Positions 35,201-47,500 of a stretch of DNA of 64,000 nt are shown here, one piece after another. Where the stretch lies: positions 6,448,001-6,512,000 of the forward strand of contig CAUWAG010000003.1 in NCBI GenBank assembly GCA_963556695.1, written 5' to 3'. A program made the position numbers and the translations under genes. Position 1 is the first letter of the stretch; every line of letters begins with the position of its first letter. The DNA comes from Anthostomella pinea (lineage: Eukaryota; Ascomycota; Sordariomycetes; Xylariales; Xylariaceae). A model generated the notes under the pieces. It was not told the origin of the DNA, searched no databases, and worked only from the letters and a program-made list of their open reading frames with translations.

Positions 35201-36222
35201 TCCTCAGGGGTGCATTCGGTATCATCATATCTGGTTAGCGCTCCCCAACGTCGACAGGGCACCTACCACAGTACTACCTAAGTTGGTATCATCTTCAACT
35301 GCCCGATCTCATGCATCGACACCACAGTGTTTTTGCAGTGTTCTCAGCTACTGACTCGTGAATCATAGGTTGACAGACCACATCCGACGTCTCCCACAGA
35401 CCAAGGGAGCCAGCCAACACGCGACTCGTGAGTAAACAGGAGGTGAGGCCTTGATAGGTGCAAAGACGGAGGCCATCGTGTATCAGCCTCTCAGTTTTTC
35501 CATTGCGCCAGGCAGTGGAGAATCCCTATTTATAAAGATGTGCTCGGGTTGGAGTGTAGGGTTGGAGTGTATCAGACGTCGATCTCAGTCTGTTCGCCAG
35601 CTGCTAGGACGGGTCTACGATGTGTTGATGAATACGACGCTGATGAGCAAGCCAGTTAAAACAATGCACTGACGATTCGGAATTTCGAATCGTCAGAGAA
35701 GACTTGTCCCACTCCATCTCGTCCGCTCGAAGATGAGACATGCGGTCTTAACCATAGGCGGCTGATACTTGGAGACGCATACTCTCCCTCGCTTGAAGAC
35801 TCGATAGCATCATTTTGATGTTTTCAGAGTTGTGAGCAGTGGCCCAAAACTTCACGTTCCTTAGAGATAGCAACATGTGAAGGTGCTATCCATAGGACTC
35901 ATCCACATCATGCCGGTAAGGAAAGCACAGCCGTGTACCTACCTAGTTCCTACCTAGTACCTGCCTTCAAAGGTTAGGTAGGCACGCAATGAACTCCGCG
36001 CTAGGGACATTGTTGATGCTGCCCGCATGCCTTGAAGTATCCCTCAACGTCACACCTGAGCTCACGATCGTTCGAAATTGCCATTTAAGCCTACCTTACT
36101 ATTGGAAAACTAGCTCTCGCACGATATGCCACGATGTGTTTTCGATATGCACACTCTCCTGCTTGATCTATACCACTCTGCTTCGCTTCAACGCTTCTTC
36201 GCGTTTCACATCGTGCTCTGCA
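32249..36222. other. Long divergent intergenic region
   Basis: Nearly 4 kb without a supportable gene. Open frames are short, mutually overlapping and lack splice structure. A perfect 11-bp hairpin lies at 35669-35696, listed separately. A dense CCTACCTAG/GGTTAGGTAGG cluster at about 35938-35985 sits near the putative 5' end of the next gene. Confidence 0.5.
35669..35696. repeat. Perfect 11-bp inverted repeat, 6-nt loop
   Basis: CTGACGATTCG (35669-35679) pairs exactly with CGAATCGTCAG (35686-35696) around GAATTT. Non-coding context; role unknown. Confidence 0.85.
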
Positions 36223-39142
36223 ATGGGCTACGAGGAGTCGACACCGTCTCCTCAACGTCACCGCATGCCTGACCACTGCCGCCATCACCGTGGACGAGCC
36301 GAGCAGACATCTTTCGAACACGCCGATCATGGGTCGCGTTCCAAACGTCGCCGTATACCTCAGAACAATAGCTTGGGATCGGGCATGCTGAACAGGGTAT
36401 CGCAAGCGCCAAATGGCGACGAAATCGTGAAGAGTTGGTTGGGGCAGGTGACGAATCAGGCGTCTCACCCACGGCCAAGCTCGCCAGAACACCAAGCAGA
36501 AACGATCGACCATCCCCGCCGACTTCCTCAACGCAATGTCACATCTCCTTCCGGTGAACACCCTAGACGCTTAGATTCAGCATGGAGGCCCCGTCATATT
36601 CCTCCCATACAAGGTCCCTGCTCTCCTCTCCGGCCACTGGAATCAAAATACGAAAGAAAGTCCAAGCGGAAGAAGTACACCAGCAGTGACAGCTCACTGA
36701 TTAGTGGGTTTGAGAACCGCACGCGGTCTCCTGATTGCAACCCCGAACCAGCTCTACGTGAATACGAAAATAGCTCACCGTATGGGGCTCCGACAGACGC
36801 GGATAGAGGGACCGCAGATGCTTCGCCATGGGCTTCTCGCCTAGATGAGCCGATGACTTACGAAAAGAGACCAAGACACAAAACCAGGGAGGACAAGTAT
36901 GAAACGAAGAAAGGGGGAGGTCAGAAACATGAGAAGACTCGAAGAAAGGGGCACGAGGAGCACCAGGCGAAGAAATCCAAGAAAACAGAGATAAAGAAGT
37001 CCAAGATGTCTAGCAAGAACGTCATGGGGAACTTCGCTTCCGATGCTGTCCTGAACGAGCGCATTACGGTAAGGAGTTCGTCCCAGTCAGTACTCGGCGC
37101 CCAATTTGACCCATGATTAGGTACAGCCGTCGTTGAAGCCCGGGCTCTTCGATAATAAACGTGTTTCGAAGAAACAGCCCAGTGAGCAGAAGATACACAC
37201 CAATCTCAACGCAAGCTGACAATGGACTACAGTATCTGATCTTACATTCTCGGAAATGCAGTTTCTGAAGCGGCAAAGGCGTGAGCCACAAGCGAAGCCG
37301 CTTTCGAATAGCCGACTAAAGGAGCGACTGCGCGAGACTCGAGAGCTGGAGCAGATTTCGTCGTTCTTTCAACCGCCCAAAGGGAAAGAAGAGCCGCGGA
37401 AGAAAAGGCAAGCAGTTCAAAAGGACCGAGAAGACCCTAGGCACGCAAACAAACACTCCAAACACAATCCGGCGCCACTGTATCGACCGGATGTCTTCGA
37501 GTCTTCACCCTCCCGGCCTACTTTGACCACAACTCACCGAGAAGGATCGCTCAGCTCCCGCGGTAGAAGCAGTCAAACCCATTTGCCGGCTCAGAACGTA
37601 TTTGTTGCTAGACCAATGTCGAGTAAGGCCACCAGTTATTTCACTTGGTCCAAATCCGGCAGTCATCATTCTGCTCGACCCAACGTCCATGACATCGATG
37701 TAGGCTCCCATCGCTCAGACTCAACTTGGACCACAACACCCGAGCCAGTCAGGGAAGCTTTGATCGCCACCGGCATTTTCAAAGACACAGGGATACAGCC
37801 CTATGATGATGCCTCGAACCAACACAGCCAAGAATGGGCAACGCAACGAGGTACAGCCTCTGATGGACCTGGCGACAGCCCCAAGATAAGCCGCAGCAAG
37901 AAGCGGGAGTCACTTAGGAACCCGAATGCGGCGTCTAGTGACGAAGAAAGGGTAGCGGAGAACGAGCAGCGATCTCAAGAACAACGATGGAAAGCCATAC
38001 TACCCCATGAATGGAGACGGCAGAGTGCTTTACCACCACGAACACGGGCAGAAGCTGATGACCAACTTCCGGATTCTCAAGCGGTCGAAGCCCTAAGATT
38101 GCCAACGAATCCGGAACCGATTGATCGTCGTCGGATCGCGCGGAAGGCTAGACTGCGACCTGTTCAGAAAGATACTGAAAACCAAGACGCCAATAATACT
38201 GAGGCTGCGTGTGAGCCGCGGCATGTAGGGCCAGTTGGGGTCACAAGAGAGACAACTCATAATCTAGATTACCAGATGCCAGTGTCACTCGAACGTCTCT
38301 CACAGACTTCTAGAGAGGCAATGCCACCCCCTCCGCTTCCAATACGCAGTAGCAATGCAGTAGGCGTTGCCAGCATCAGTCAAGGACTACCTGCAAAGGC
38401 AACCCCCAACCGGCCAATGACAGATACACCAGACGCATGTCGGAAAGAACATCTGGATAAAACCACGGAAATTACCATACTGCCAAATGACAATCTTGCG
38501 CCCGCTCCGGGCCCGGAACCATTCCTGTGTGCCGAAAGACCCATTTCATCACTCGATACAGTTTCATGGATACCACAGACAAAGACACCATCGAATACCA
38601 ACGCGGAAAGAGGAAATACCTTGTCCAGGTTAAGTACGAGAACGCCGATCTTTATAAGCCAGCTAGACCTCAACACGAATGCAGAAATGCCTGGCGCAAG
38701 TATACCTCACACGGCCTTGCCGCCTCCAGGCACAAACACAGGTGAGAGTATGGCCGACTTCATTGCGAGAATCGAAAGCGAAGCACATGGAGAAATGCCT
38801 TATGAAGGATCCGATATAACGAGTGGCGAAGTTCCTCCTGTCGAACATGCATTCGACTCAGCAATGATAGACGAGTCACAGTATCAGGAGTCGCCAGTCC
38901 ACGCCCTTGTACAAGAGCAGGTCCTGCAATCACCGGTTGAATTTTCGTATATGTATCCTGCTGTAAGTAACGTAGAGTCATACTACCAAGTTGCGGACTA
39001 TGACGACGTCGAAGAGTACACAGAGGACGCATATGGTGTCAATGCATCTCAGGTACCATTGGCTCAACCGTCAGATATTCTGGAAGAGGAACGATCAGAG
39101 ATGTCAAGATTTTGGAGACCAAATCAGTTCTCACAGCTCTGA
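36223..39142 (+). CDS. Large disordered nuclear-type protein of unknown function
   Basis: Exons 36223-37068, 37121-37181 and 37233-39142, 938 aa. Introns have GTAAGG and GTGAGC donors and keep frame. The start MGYEESTPSPQRHRMPDHCR was preferred over upstream in-frame ATGs (35989), because the extension looks like untranslated leader. The first third is basic (GSRSKRRR, then Lys-rich KKSKKTEIKKSKMSSK), giving several potential nuclear signals. Around the exon junctions lies the most conserved-looking block: ITVQPSLKPGLFDNKR, then ISDLTFSEMQFLKRQRR and LEQISSFFQPPKGK. The remainder is Ser/Pro/Glu-rich with a final acidic, Tyr-containing region. No enzymatic domain is seen. Function unknown. Its stop lies only 87 bp from the convergent lyase gene's stop. 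Confidence 0.8.
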
Positions 39143-39229
39143 AGTGGGACATGTAACCTAAGATGATCCATGCAGACACATATAATGATGAGGAAATTCA
39201 CAATAATATGGGCAGGGCACGCACCTCTT

Positions 39230-40373
39230 TTATTCAGGCTCCTGATCTTTCCACTTCTGCCGTAGCCCCTCGACGTCGAGATCACACATCTTTGCCTTCT
39301 CAACGATTGACTTCGCCTTGCCCACGACGGGCGCGTCGATCATGGCCCCATCCAGAGTCCACGCCCCTCTCCCAGCCTTTGCAGCCTTCTCATCCGCAAC
39401 CACGACGCGCACCGCCCACTCGGCCTCGGCCTCGCCCGGCGCGAATAGCCGCTGCACCGTCTCGATCTGCGAGGGGTGTATGCACTGCTTCCCATTGAAA
39501 CCCATCCCCTTACCTCCCCTGCACTCCTCCTCGAGGCGCGCGAGGCCCTCGGCGCCCCGGTAGGACGTGCACACCAAATCGATGGTGCTGGGCAGGTTCG
39601 CCGCCCGCGCCGCCGTTGCGATAGCCGACCGCGCGTACAGGAACTCGCTCAGCGAAGGGGACCGCGTGATGCCCAGGTCCAGCGCGAAGTCCTCGGCGGC
39701 GAAGATCAGGCCGCTGAGGTACGGCGACGCGGCGCAGATTTCGCGCAGGTCCGTCACGGCGCGCGCGGACTCAATAAGGGCGATGAGCTTGATGGGGTTG
39801 TGGTCCGGGGAGGCCGGGTCGTGGCGGGATAGCGCGAGGTGCCGCAGCGCGTCCGTTGCGAAGGTTAGGTCGCTGGCGCTGTTGACTTTGGGGATCACGA
39901 CGGCGTCGACGGTGGCGAGGGGGGCGAGGGCGGTTAGGTCGGCTAGGGCGAAGGGGGTTGTGATGGCGTTTATGCGCACGCCGAGCTCGCGGATCGAGGA
40001 AGGGCGCGAGGGGAAAGAGGTTAGGTGCTGTTGTAGGGCGTGCCGCGCTGAGGGTTTGGCAGAGGGCGTGACGGAGTCTTCGAGGTCGTAGGTTATGTTG
40101 TCGGAGGTGAGGCCGAGGGATTTGGTCAGCATGCGTGGGGAGGAGGCGGGGACTGTGGGTTGGGAGTCGTTAGTCATTTGTGATATGCTGGCTGTGTATA
40201 CGTTGGCTTCTGTGCCTCGACTTCGAGGGGTATTTTGACGATGGCTTCGTGATAGCTTGGCTTGGATGGGTGGGCAGAGACCTTGTCCGGTCTGGGGACG
40301 CCATTGAGCTGCGTGTAACAGACTTACCGTAGAGCAGAGCCCGCCGCAGGATGGAGCTCGACTTAGCCGCCAT
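39230..40373 (-). CDS. HpcH/HpaI aldolase / CitE-like lyase (CLYBL type)
   Basis: Exons complement(39230-40152, 40328-40373), 322 aa. The 175-nt intron (GTAAGT donor, TGACTAAC branch, CACAG acceptor) joins MAAKSSSILRRALLYV to PASSPRMLTKSLGLTSDNIT, the characteristic CLYBL/CitE start. Further motifs are YDLEDSVTPSAK (metal/CoA region), VRINAITTPF, AVVIPKVNSASD, LIALIESARAV (conserved Glu), IFAAEDFALDLG (metal-binding Glu-Asp) and GKQCIHPSQIE. This fold cleaves acyl-CoA substrates such as citramalyl-CoA or malyl-CoA. The basic N-terminus is compatible with mitochondrial import. A longer reading through the intron to an ATG near 40390 is an artefact. Confidence 0.92.
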
Positions 40374-41520
40374 TGCAGTGTTGGGGGCAAGCTTGGGAGC
40401 TTTCAGGTGGTGAAGCCTTTCCAGCAGGCATTGATGGTTGAGTTCACGATCACGACGATGTCAGTACCCCACGTTGTCATAGTACAGTGGGCAGAGACGG
40501 GGTGGGACCAGATCGATTTGCGAGCCGAGCCGAGGTCAACGGCGCGGACGGGGATAACGGGGATAAAGGGTGGGACAGGGGCTACCGATGTTGGTGGCAG
40601 GTGCGCTCGTAGACTTGACACTCTTGGTTGGACTTAATCAGCAGCGTTCAGAGTCATTCAAGCTCACCACACACATCACTCATCAGACTCGCCCGTCACT
40701 TCAGTTGCCTCCAGAACAAGTGTTTCCATGCGGCGGACAAGGGGCCGGGTGGCAGGCAACGACAAGATGCGTATGATGGGGCGAAGCAGCATCCAAGCCT
40801 CGAGGGCGAACATGCACGAAGCAGCATACTTGTGTGCATGCATCAGGGCGCCTCGCCACGTCTTTTGGGCGCTTTTCGCTGCGGCCGCCCACTACAGTAC
40901 TACTGCATAGCCAACCAGACGATACAGATGATATTGGCTAGAGATGGAAACCAAGGTGACATTGGTTCAAATGACAGCATATCGAGGCTGACTACCTGGG
41001 CGGTTGTCAACCTAGCGCTCAACCTGTCCCTGATACTACCCAACCTTGAACGCTGACGATTTAATCCCTGGCATTCTCCAATGGACCAGTGCGGTATTCT
41101 TATTGTCGCCTCATGGGCAGACTGTTTAAGAGAAAGTTCGGAAAGTTGTGCTTACATACTGAATACCTGTTGGTTGATCCAGCCATCGAGCCCTCACTTC
41201 GTGCCTCCTTTTCCCACTGTACGCCTTTTCTGGTATTCAAGCTTCTAACAGGCAGCTGTGAGCCTATGCCCTCCACTTCTGGTGGCGTTTCAAGGCGTTG
41301 TTTCCTCGCAGACTTAAGGCCCAGCTGCAACGCGAAGCAGGCTGTGCCCAGTCTGCACCAGCTACGCGACAGGTTCAGATATATCACATCACCTCACATT
41401 GTCCGATCATCACTAGAACCTGCTGACTATCACCTCTTTTCATACTTCCTGCATCACTGATCTAGTCGACAACATATGTACTGACTCTACTGACTTCACT
41501 CTCCGAGCAGCTCAGCACAA
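40374..41520. other. Divergent intergenic region
   Basis: It separates the lyase and the NLR-like locus and should carry both promoters. Overlapping short frames lack domains. No repeat or RNA gene is recognised. Confidence 0.45.
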
Positions 41521-44500
41521 ATGGCGGACCCTCTTTCCATCTCCGCGAGTATCGCGGGGCTGATCAAGCCTCGCCGAGATCGTCTACTCCAAATCAATCA
41601 AGTACTGGAAAGCAGTTCGCAATGCGGAAAGCGAAGTGAAGTCGCTTGCAGGAAAGACAAGTGAATTGGCCGGGGACCTGAAGAGGCTCGTCATGCTCGC
41701 TGATGCCCTGAACGAAGAACCTGTCGATGCCAACCTCCGGATGCACCACATTAGTGCTTGTAGTCATACACTTGGTAGCATCAAAGAACGACTTCGAAAG
41801 CCCGAGGCAGATCTGGCCAAACCTGACAAGCTTACGCGCTTCCAACGGAAGCTCAAATGGCCCTTCACTTCGGACGAAATGCGAGAGCTGCTCTCTGAAC
41901 TCGACCAGCACCAATCTCGTATTCAGCTTGCACTGTCGGCAGACACGATGAATGGTATCCTGCGACTGCTGGCCCGACAGGAGGACTCGCAGTTCGCAGC
42001 GGCCTTGCTTGCAGATGACGTGAGGAAGACCCTTGAGATCGGCGTGCGTGTTCAAGTCGATTCCCGGCGCCAGACGGTGTTAGACTACTTCATGAAGCCC
42101 GAGGTCAACCCTCAGCCCAGTTTCGAAAGGAGTATCAAGCTAAGACACCCTTTGACGGGCTTGTGGATTCGGCACTATCCGAATGTCCAGAATTGGCTCA
42201 CAATCCCCCAATCTCATGTGTGGCTCAACGGCATTCCCGGAGCTGGAAAGACGGTCTTGGCAGGGACAATCATCGAAGATGCTTTGCGACTAAGCAACGA
42301 GAGAATATGCGCGGCATTCTTTTACTGCGATTATCGAAACGACGAGACCAAGGTCCCATCGAGTATTCTAGGCGCTGTTGCCTGTCAGATAGCTCTACAG
42401 AAAGGCAAAGCATTTGATGTGCTACAACGGTACTATAACGCCCTTCACCCAAGTAACCGGCTGCGTAGGAAACCATCAATCGAGGGTCTCACGGCCACCA
42501 TCACAATCATGTCCGAGCTATACGACCAGCTCCTCCTCGTAGTCGACGGGGTCGACGAGTGTATCGATTCGACTGGCGACGTGTTATCCGCGCTTCTAAG
42601 CATCTCATCTATCGACAACAGTTCACTGGCTATATTGAGTCGGGATGAGGGAAACATGCGCGAGATTCTCGGAGTGGAAGCATTCACAGAAATCGAGATA
42701 GCAGCCACAACTCGAGACGTTGAACTCTACATCACGAGCGAACTGGAAGCGCGAAGAAGGCTCCGTGATCTTACCGCCACTATGAAGGAGGAGATATTAA
42801 ACACCCGTGAGTGGCTAGCTACCAGATTCGCCTTGTCTCTGCGCCAGGAAATTAACCCGACACTAGTCAAAGACCGAGCGGATGGAATGTGAGTGCAAGG
42901 CCTTTCGCCCAGAGCCAAGGTGATACCTGTGTGCTAACCTCAATACCCAGGTTCCGCTGGGTAACATGCCAATTGGATTATCTGTGCCAACTCATCACCG
43001 ATAGAAAACGGCGAGATGCATTGAAGAAGCTACCCCCCGACTTACCGAAGAGCTATCTTCGAATTCTCGAAGGAATACCGAAATCCCAGTCAGATTTAGT
43101 AGAGAAGGTCCTCCATCTTGTCGCCTTTGCCGATCCGCAACTCACGATTGAAGAATTATGCTCGGCCGTTTCGGTCTCCAGTATAGACGAAGAGTTGGAC
43201 AAAGAAGATTACGTTCCATGTGCCGAAATCATGCGCTACTGTAGCAGCTTACTTCATAAATCAAACAAGGACCAGCATCTCGAGTTCGCCCATTTCTCTG
43301 TTCGGCAATTCCTAAAGAGCAACTTCTCCTCGGATCCAGCCATCAGTCGGCACAAGATCACCAAGTCGCGCGCGCAGAATATCCTTGCCACCCAGTGCCT
43401 TTTCATCCTTCAGAGTCCCAACTTTCAGAGGCACCCGCTTGAAGCAAATGAAGAACTCAAAGACGTAGTGAGCAGAATGGCAGACTACCCAGTGTACAAA
43501 TATGCTTCCTGGTGGTGGATGAGGAATGCCAGAAATCATATGAGCGATCTCCAACTGTTCAATCTGGTAAAACAACTGTTCGATCCTCAAAAAAGTGGTG
43601 TCTTCATATCGGTAAGCGAGAATCAGCGTCAATTCCGATCTATTGTTAATGTCGACGAAAGCAATTTGCTGACAAACGATGATTTAGTGGAGTGTTGCTT
43701 TTCATCTTCAACTTCTACAACATCTACTCTTCGAAGGTGCGGTCTACCTAAGAGGTCTCGATATCGGAGAGGTTGAGGTCCTTCTAGTGGATACGATTCT
43801 ACACGGAACGTTCAAGCCAACTCACCAAGCATCGTTACTAGCCATACCGGAAATCTGCCGCTCACTCATTGATAGCGAGCGAGGATATGGTTCCTATGAA
43901 AAGCTGGAGTCTCCGCTGGCTTTGGTCCTCACTGGACCAGGCTACCTGATAGGCAGGTTGCCCGGCCTGGCTAACAAGTTCAGTTACTCCGCGGTGGATG
44001 ATGCTGTACGTCGAGACTCGGGCATATCGAGTACATCAACCCTGCATACGGTAATAATATACTTGGAAGCTGGGATCATGCCATAGGAGGAAGAAGAGCA
44101 AAGCGTCCTCGTTTCTTGGGCGGTTTCTGGGTTTTCCAAAGAACCTGGTTATCTCGAAATTGCAGCGGCCTTCATCAGGGCCGGTTTCCAATTCAAGTTC
44201 GGTGGTCATGATGAGCTGAGACTACACAATGTCCGGTACACGTACATCAAAGAAGATAATACCGAGAGAGCTTTCGAAACTCTCATCAAGGCTCTCAACC
44301 CCCTGGTTCGAACATCATCTGATGCTAAAGATTTATGCTCCTGGGCCTGGAAGACCGCGGTCAGTCTGGCGCTGAAAGTTACACGAGACCCGTTTCTTAT
44401 AGATACGAGCATATCTCTTTCCCATGAGTCTGTGGTCGAAAATGCCTGGTACGCGGTCAATAACAGCGATCCAGGAATGCTCGAGAGAGCACTGCAGGAC

Positions 44501-47500
44501 CCGAGGCTCAAGGTCTCCGCATCGGGCGAGGGCAATCGGTCGCTGCTTACACTGGCCATCCATGTTGGCTCATCCAAAATCGCCAAGATCCTGATCGATG
44601 GAGGCTGTAACGTGTCAGCCGAAGACCGGGGTCATCGGCGCCCTTTGCACCTTTGGGCGAAGAAACGTAATTGGTCTGGGTCAAACCAAGAACATATCTT
44701 TCGTCTGCTCGTCAAAAACGGCGCATCCAGCTCGGTACAGGATGTCCATCGTAAAAGCGTATGGCATATAGCGGTGTCGAACTTGAATGCGTTGAAGTTG
44801 CTGGTAGAAGCAGAGGACATAAGCTGTATCAGCGAGGTGCTATCCACCGCGGATAATGATGGCTACACACCAGTCACGGCGGCGCTGCGGAAACAAAAGA
44901 CGGACTGCATTCTTATCCTTCTTCAACACTGCAATGGCGGCGACGCTTATTGGCAGAGCCCCGAGCCTATCTTCGCACTTGCTGCAGGAGTGGGTAGCGA
45001 GGCAGTCGTCAAAGCCCTGGTCTCGCAAGGTGCTGAACTCGAGACGCTTCAAGAGGACAGAACTACACCCTTCATCACCTGAGTCCATCTGCGGAACTTG
45101 GCTGTGTTCGACAGCTCAAAGAGTTGTTTCCCGATGCGTGTGGCCGAAGATACGAAAAACGGCTTCCTTTCGAACAATTTGTCCATGGCTGTGTTTTCGG
45201 CGATGATGACGATCCAAGGGAAATCCAACAGTACCAGATCGCGCAGTAATGAACGAATTGCTTGATACTGGAACCTTCTCTCATACAGATGAAGGACAGT
45301 CATCGACTCTCTGGGAAAACATATGTCCTGATATCGTTGAACGCAATGCCAAAGACAAGCACTCAGGAGATTCGTAGGATGCAGTCACGTCTGTCCTTAC
45401 ATTCCTATTGGACCGAGGGGTCATGGAAGCATATGAGCAGGAGAAATCCCGTTCTGGACTTGTTCCGCTCCTATCTGCAACAGGACTGGAGGATTTATAC
45501 TTTTACCACAAACACATTGGAGATCCCGTGCCACGAGCAAGCCATGGTGCACACCGGGCGCTCCTATATCCAGTGAAGCCTGAGCTATTTGTTCGAATCC
45601 AGCAAGCCATGCGCTACTGGGATGGTATCAGGACATCGCCAGCCATCGTCTCTCTACTTCAGGCAACTATTCATCAGTCAAATTCTCATGAGGGATACGG
45701 CAAGTTGACCACGCACCTGCTTCAATAAGGAATTGACGTGCATCAGCGTGTCGCAACTTTTTCCCCACTGGAGCAAGCTTGTCTGCACGAAGCTGAGAGT
45801 TATTCGACTTTCCAGACGATGGTGTCGCCGGCAGATCAAAGTCGCCTCAATGAGCTCAATCCTGTCTAACAGAGAGGTCTGATCCATTTCCTGGCAGAAA
45901 CTCGTTGTTCCGAATCCGTCGAGAGGCTTAGGGAACTCCTGAGTAAAGGAGCAGACCCAAACACCCGCGTGGGAAAGCACCCTTTTCACACAGCCATTAC
46001 ATATCATGTTCTTCGTGGGCAGGAGACAACTGCTGAGCTATTGCTGGAACACGGAGCAGACCCCTGCGTCCCTTGTGACAATGGAATGGATGTTCCTTTA
46101 GCTGCAGCTCGCTCTGGATATACTTCTACTCTGAAGTTATTGTCGATGAAGGATGCCTATTCAATCAACTGGCAGAAAACATTCAACTTCCGGCACTTTC
46201 AAACTTCGCAATACGCACAGGAACCATGGAACGACGGCATGAATGCTTTACACGTTGCTGCTTTGCACGGGGATCGTGAAGTGCTGGCCTTCTGCTTGGA
46301 GCGCAACCTCGATGTCAATTCACTTTCTGACGCATTGTACACTCCCCTTCACTACGCTGCAATGGGCGGCCACTCAGCTTCTGTCAATATGCTTTCCAAC
46401 CATGGTGCAGAAGTCAACTCCTTGAATGAGGATAGGCGGCTTCCGCTACATCTAGCTATCGAGTCAAACGACTTGAATACAATCCAAACTCTGTTGACGC
46501 TCGGTTCACATCAGACTGCTGACATAGATGGATTGACACCAATCATGTTGGCACACATCCAGCACTGCAGTTTCGAGACCATCAGTCGTTGAAGGCATAT
46601 CAGCACAGACAGACGTCTGCCGTCCAACCTTCGACCGAAGACGAATCGTCACAGAAGACCCTCTTGTCCTTGCTTAACTGGTTAATTCGGCATGGGGATC
46701 TCAACGCTTGCAAGAGCATCCATGACCAAAGATGTCTTCTCAACGCTCGCAAGAGCATCCATGACCAGAGATGTCTTCTCGATGCGGCTTGGGAAGATCT
46801 GAATGAAGATCAACCGCTTGCCACAGCCATAGAACACGAGCAGTTGGAAATCATCAACTGGCTGCTAGAGCAAGGTGTCTCCTGTAGCCCTATCATAGAA
46901 AGTAGTGAACATTCGTTCGGTACGTTCACAGCGCTGGAGTTAGCAGTGGAGAAGAAAAGTCTGAATTATGTTCTACCAAGACTGCTAAAGAACTATCCAC
47001 GGAATGGTGGCAACTGGCTTCGTCGGCCGATCAGCGTTCTTGCATACACCGTCGAGGCTGGGAATACCGAGGCGGTGTCCATAATCATGGATGATGCGTT
47101 CCAGACCACCAATGACTACGCGTAAGTGCATCCCCCAGGACGAGCGCAAGAAAAAACTGAGGCTGACTTTCCGACAAGAGCCCGGTTTGAATTACCATTG
47201 GAAGAGACTATCTTCCGGTTGGTTAATCAACCCCATGACTGCAATAACGGTCTGGTGTCGTCACTGATCAATTTACTTGCGTACTCTGGGGACTTGCACA
47301 ATATTCAACGCCTAATCGAGTATGTTCCACTGGACGGTCCTGATAGCTTTGGCGGAACTCCTTTAAGCAACGCAGCACGATCTGATGCCATGGGTACACC
47401 CAACGTAATGACATTTCTATTCAGCAGGAATGCGTCGACGGAGCTTCGAGACAAGTATGGCTATATGCCACTAATGCGCAGCTGCAACCTCGGAGACTCT

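Noticed and set aside
35989..36222. Upstream in-frame ATG extension of the 938-aa protein
   Set aside because: The extension is hydrophobic and unlike the charged, disordered protein, and it lies in a TAGGTA-rich leader. The ATG at 36223 fits better.
40153..40390. Longer N-terminus of the CitE-like lyase read through the intron
   Set aside because: The spliced form gives the family-specific RRALLYVPASS start, while the read-through translation is not family-like.
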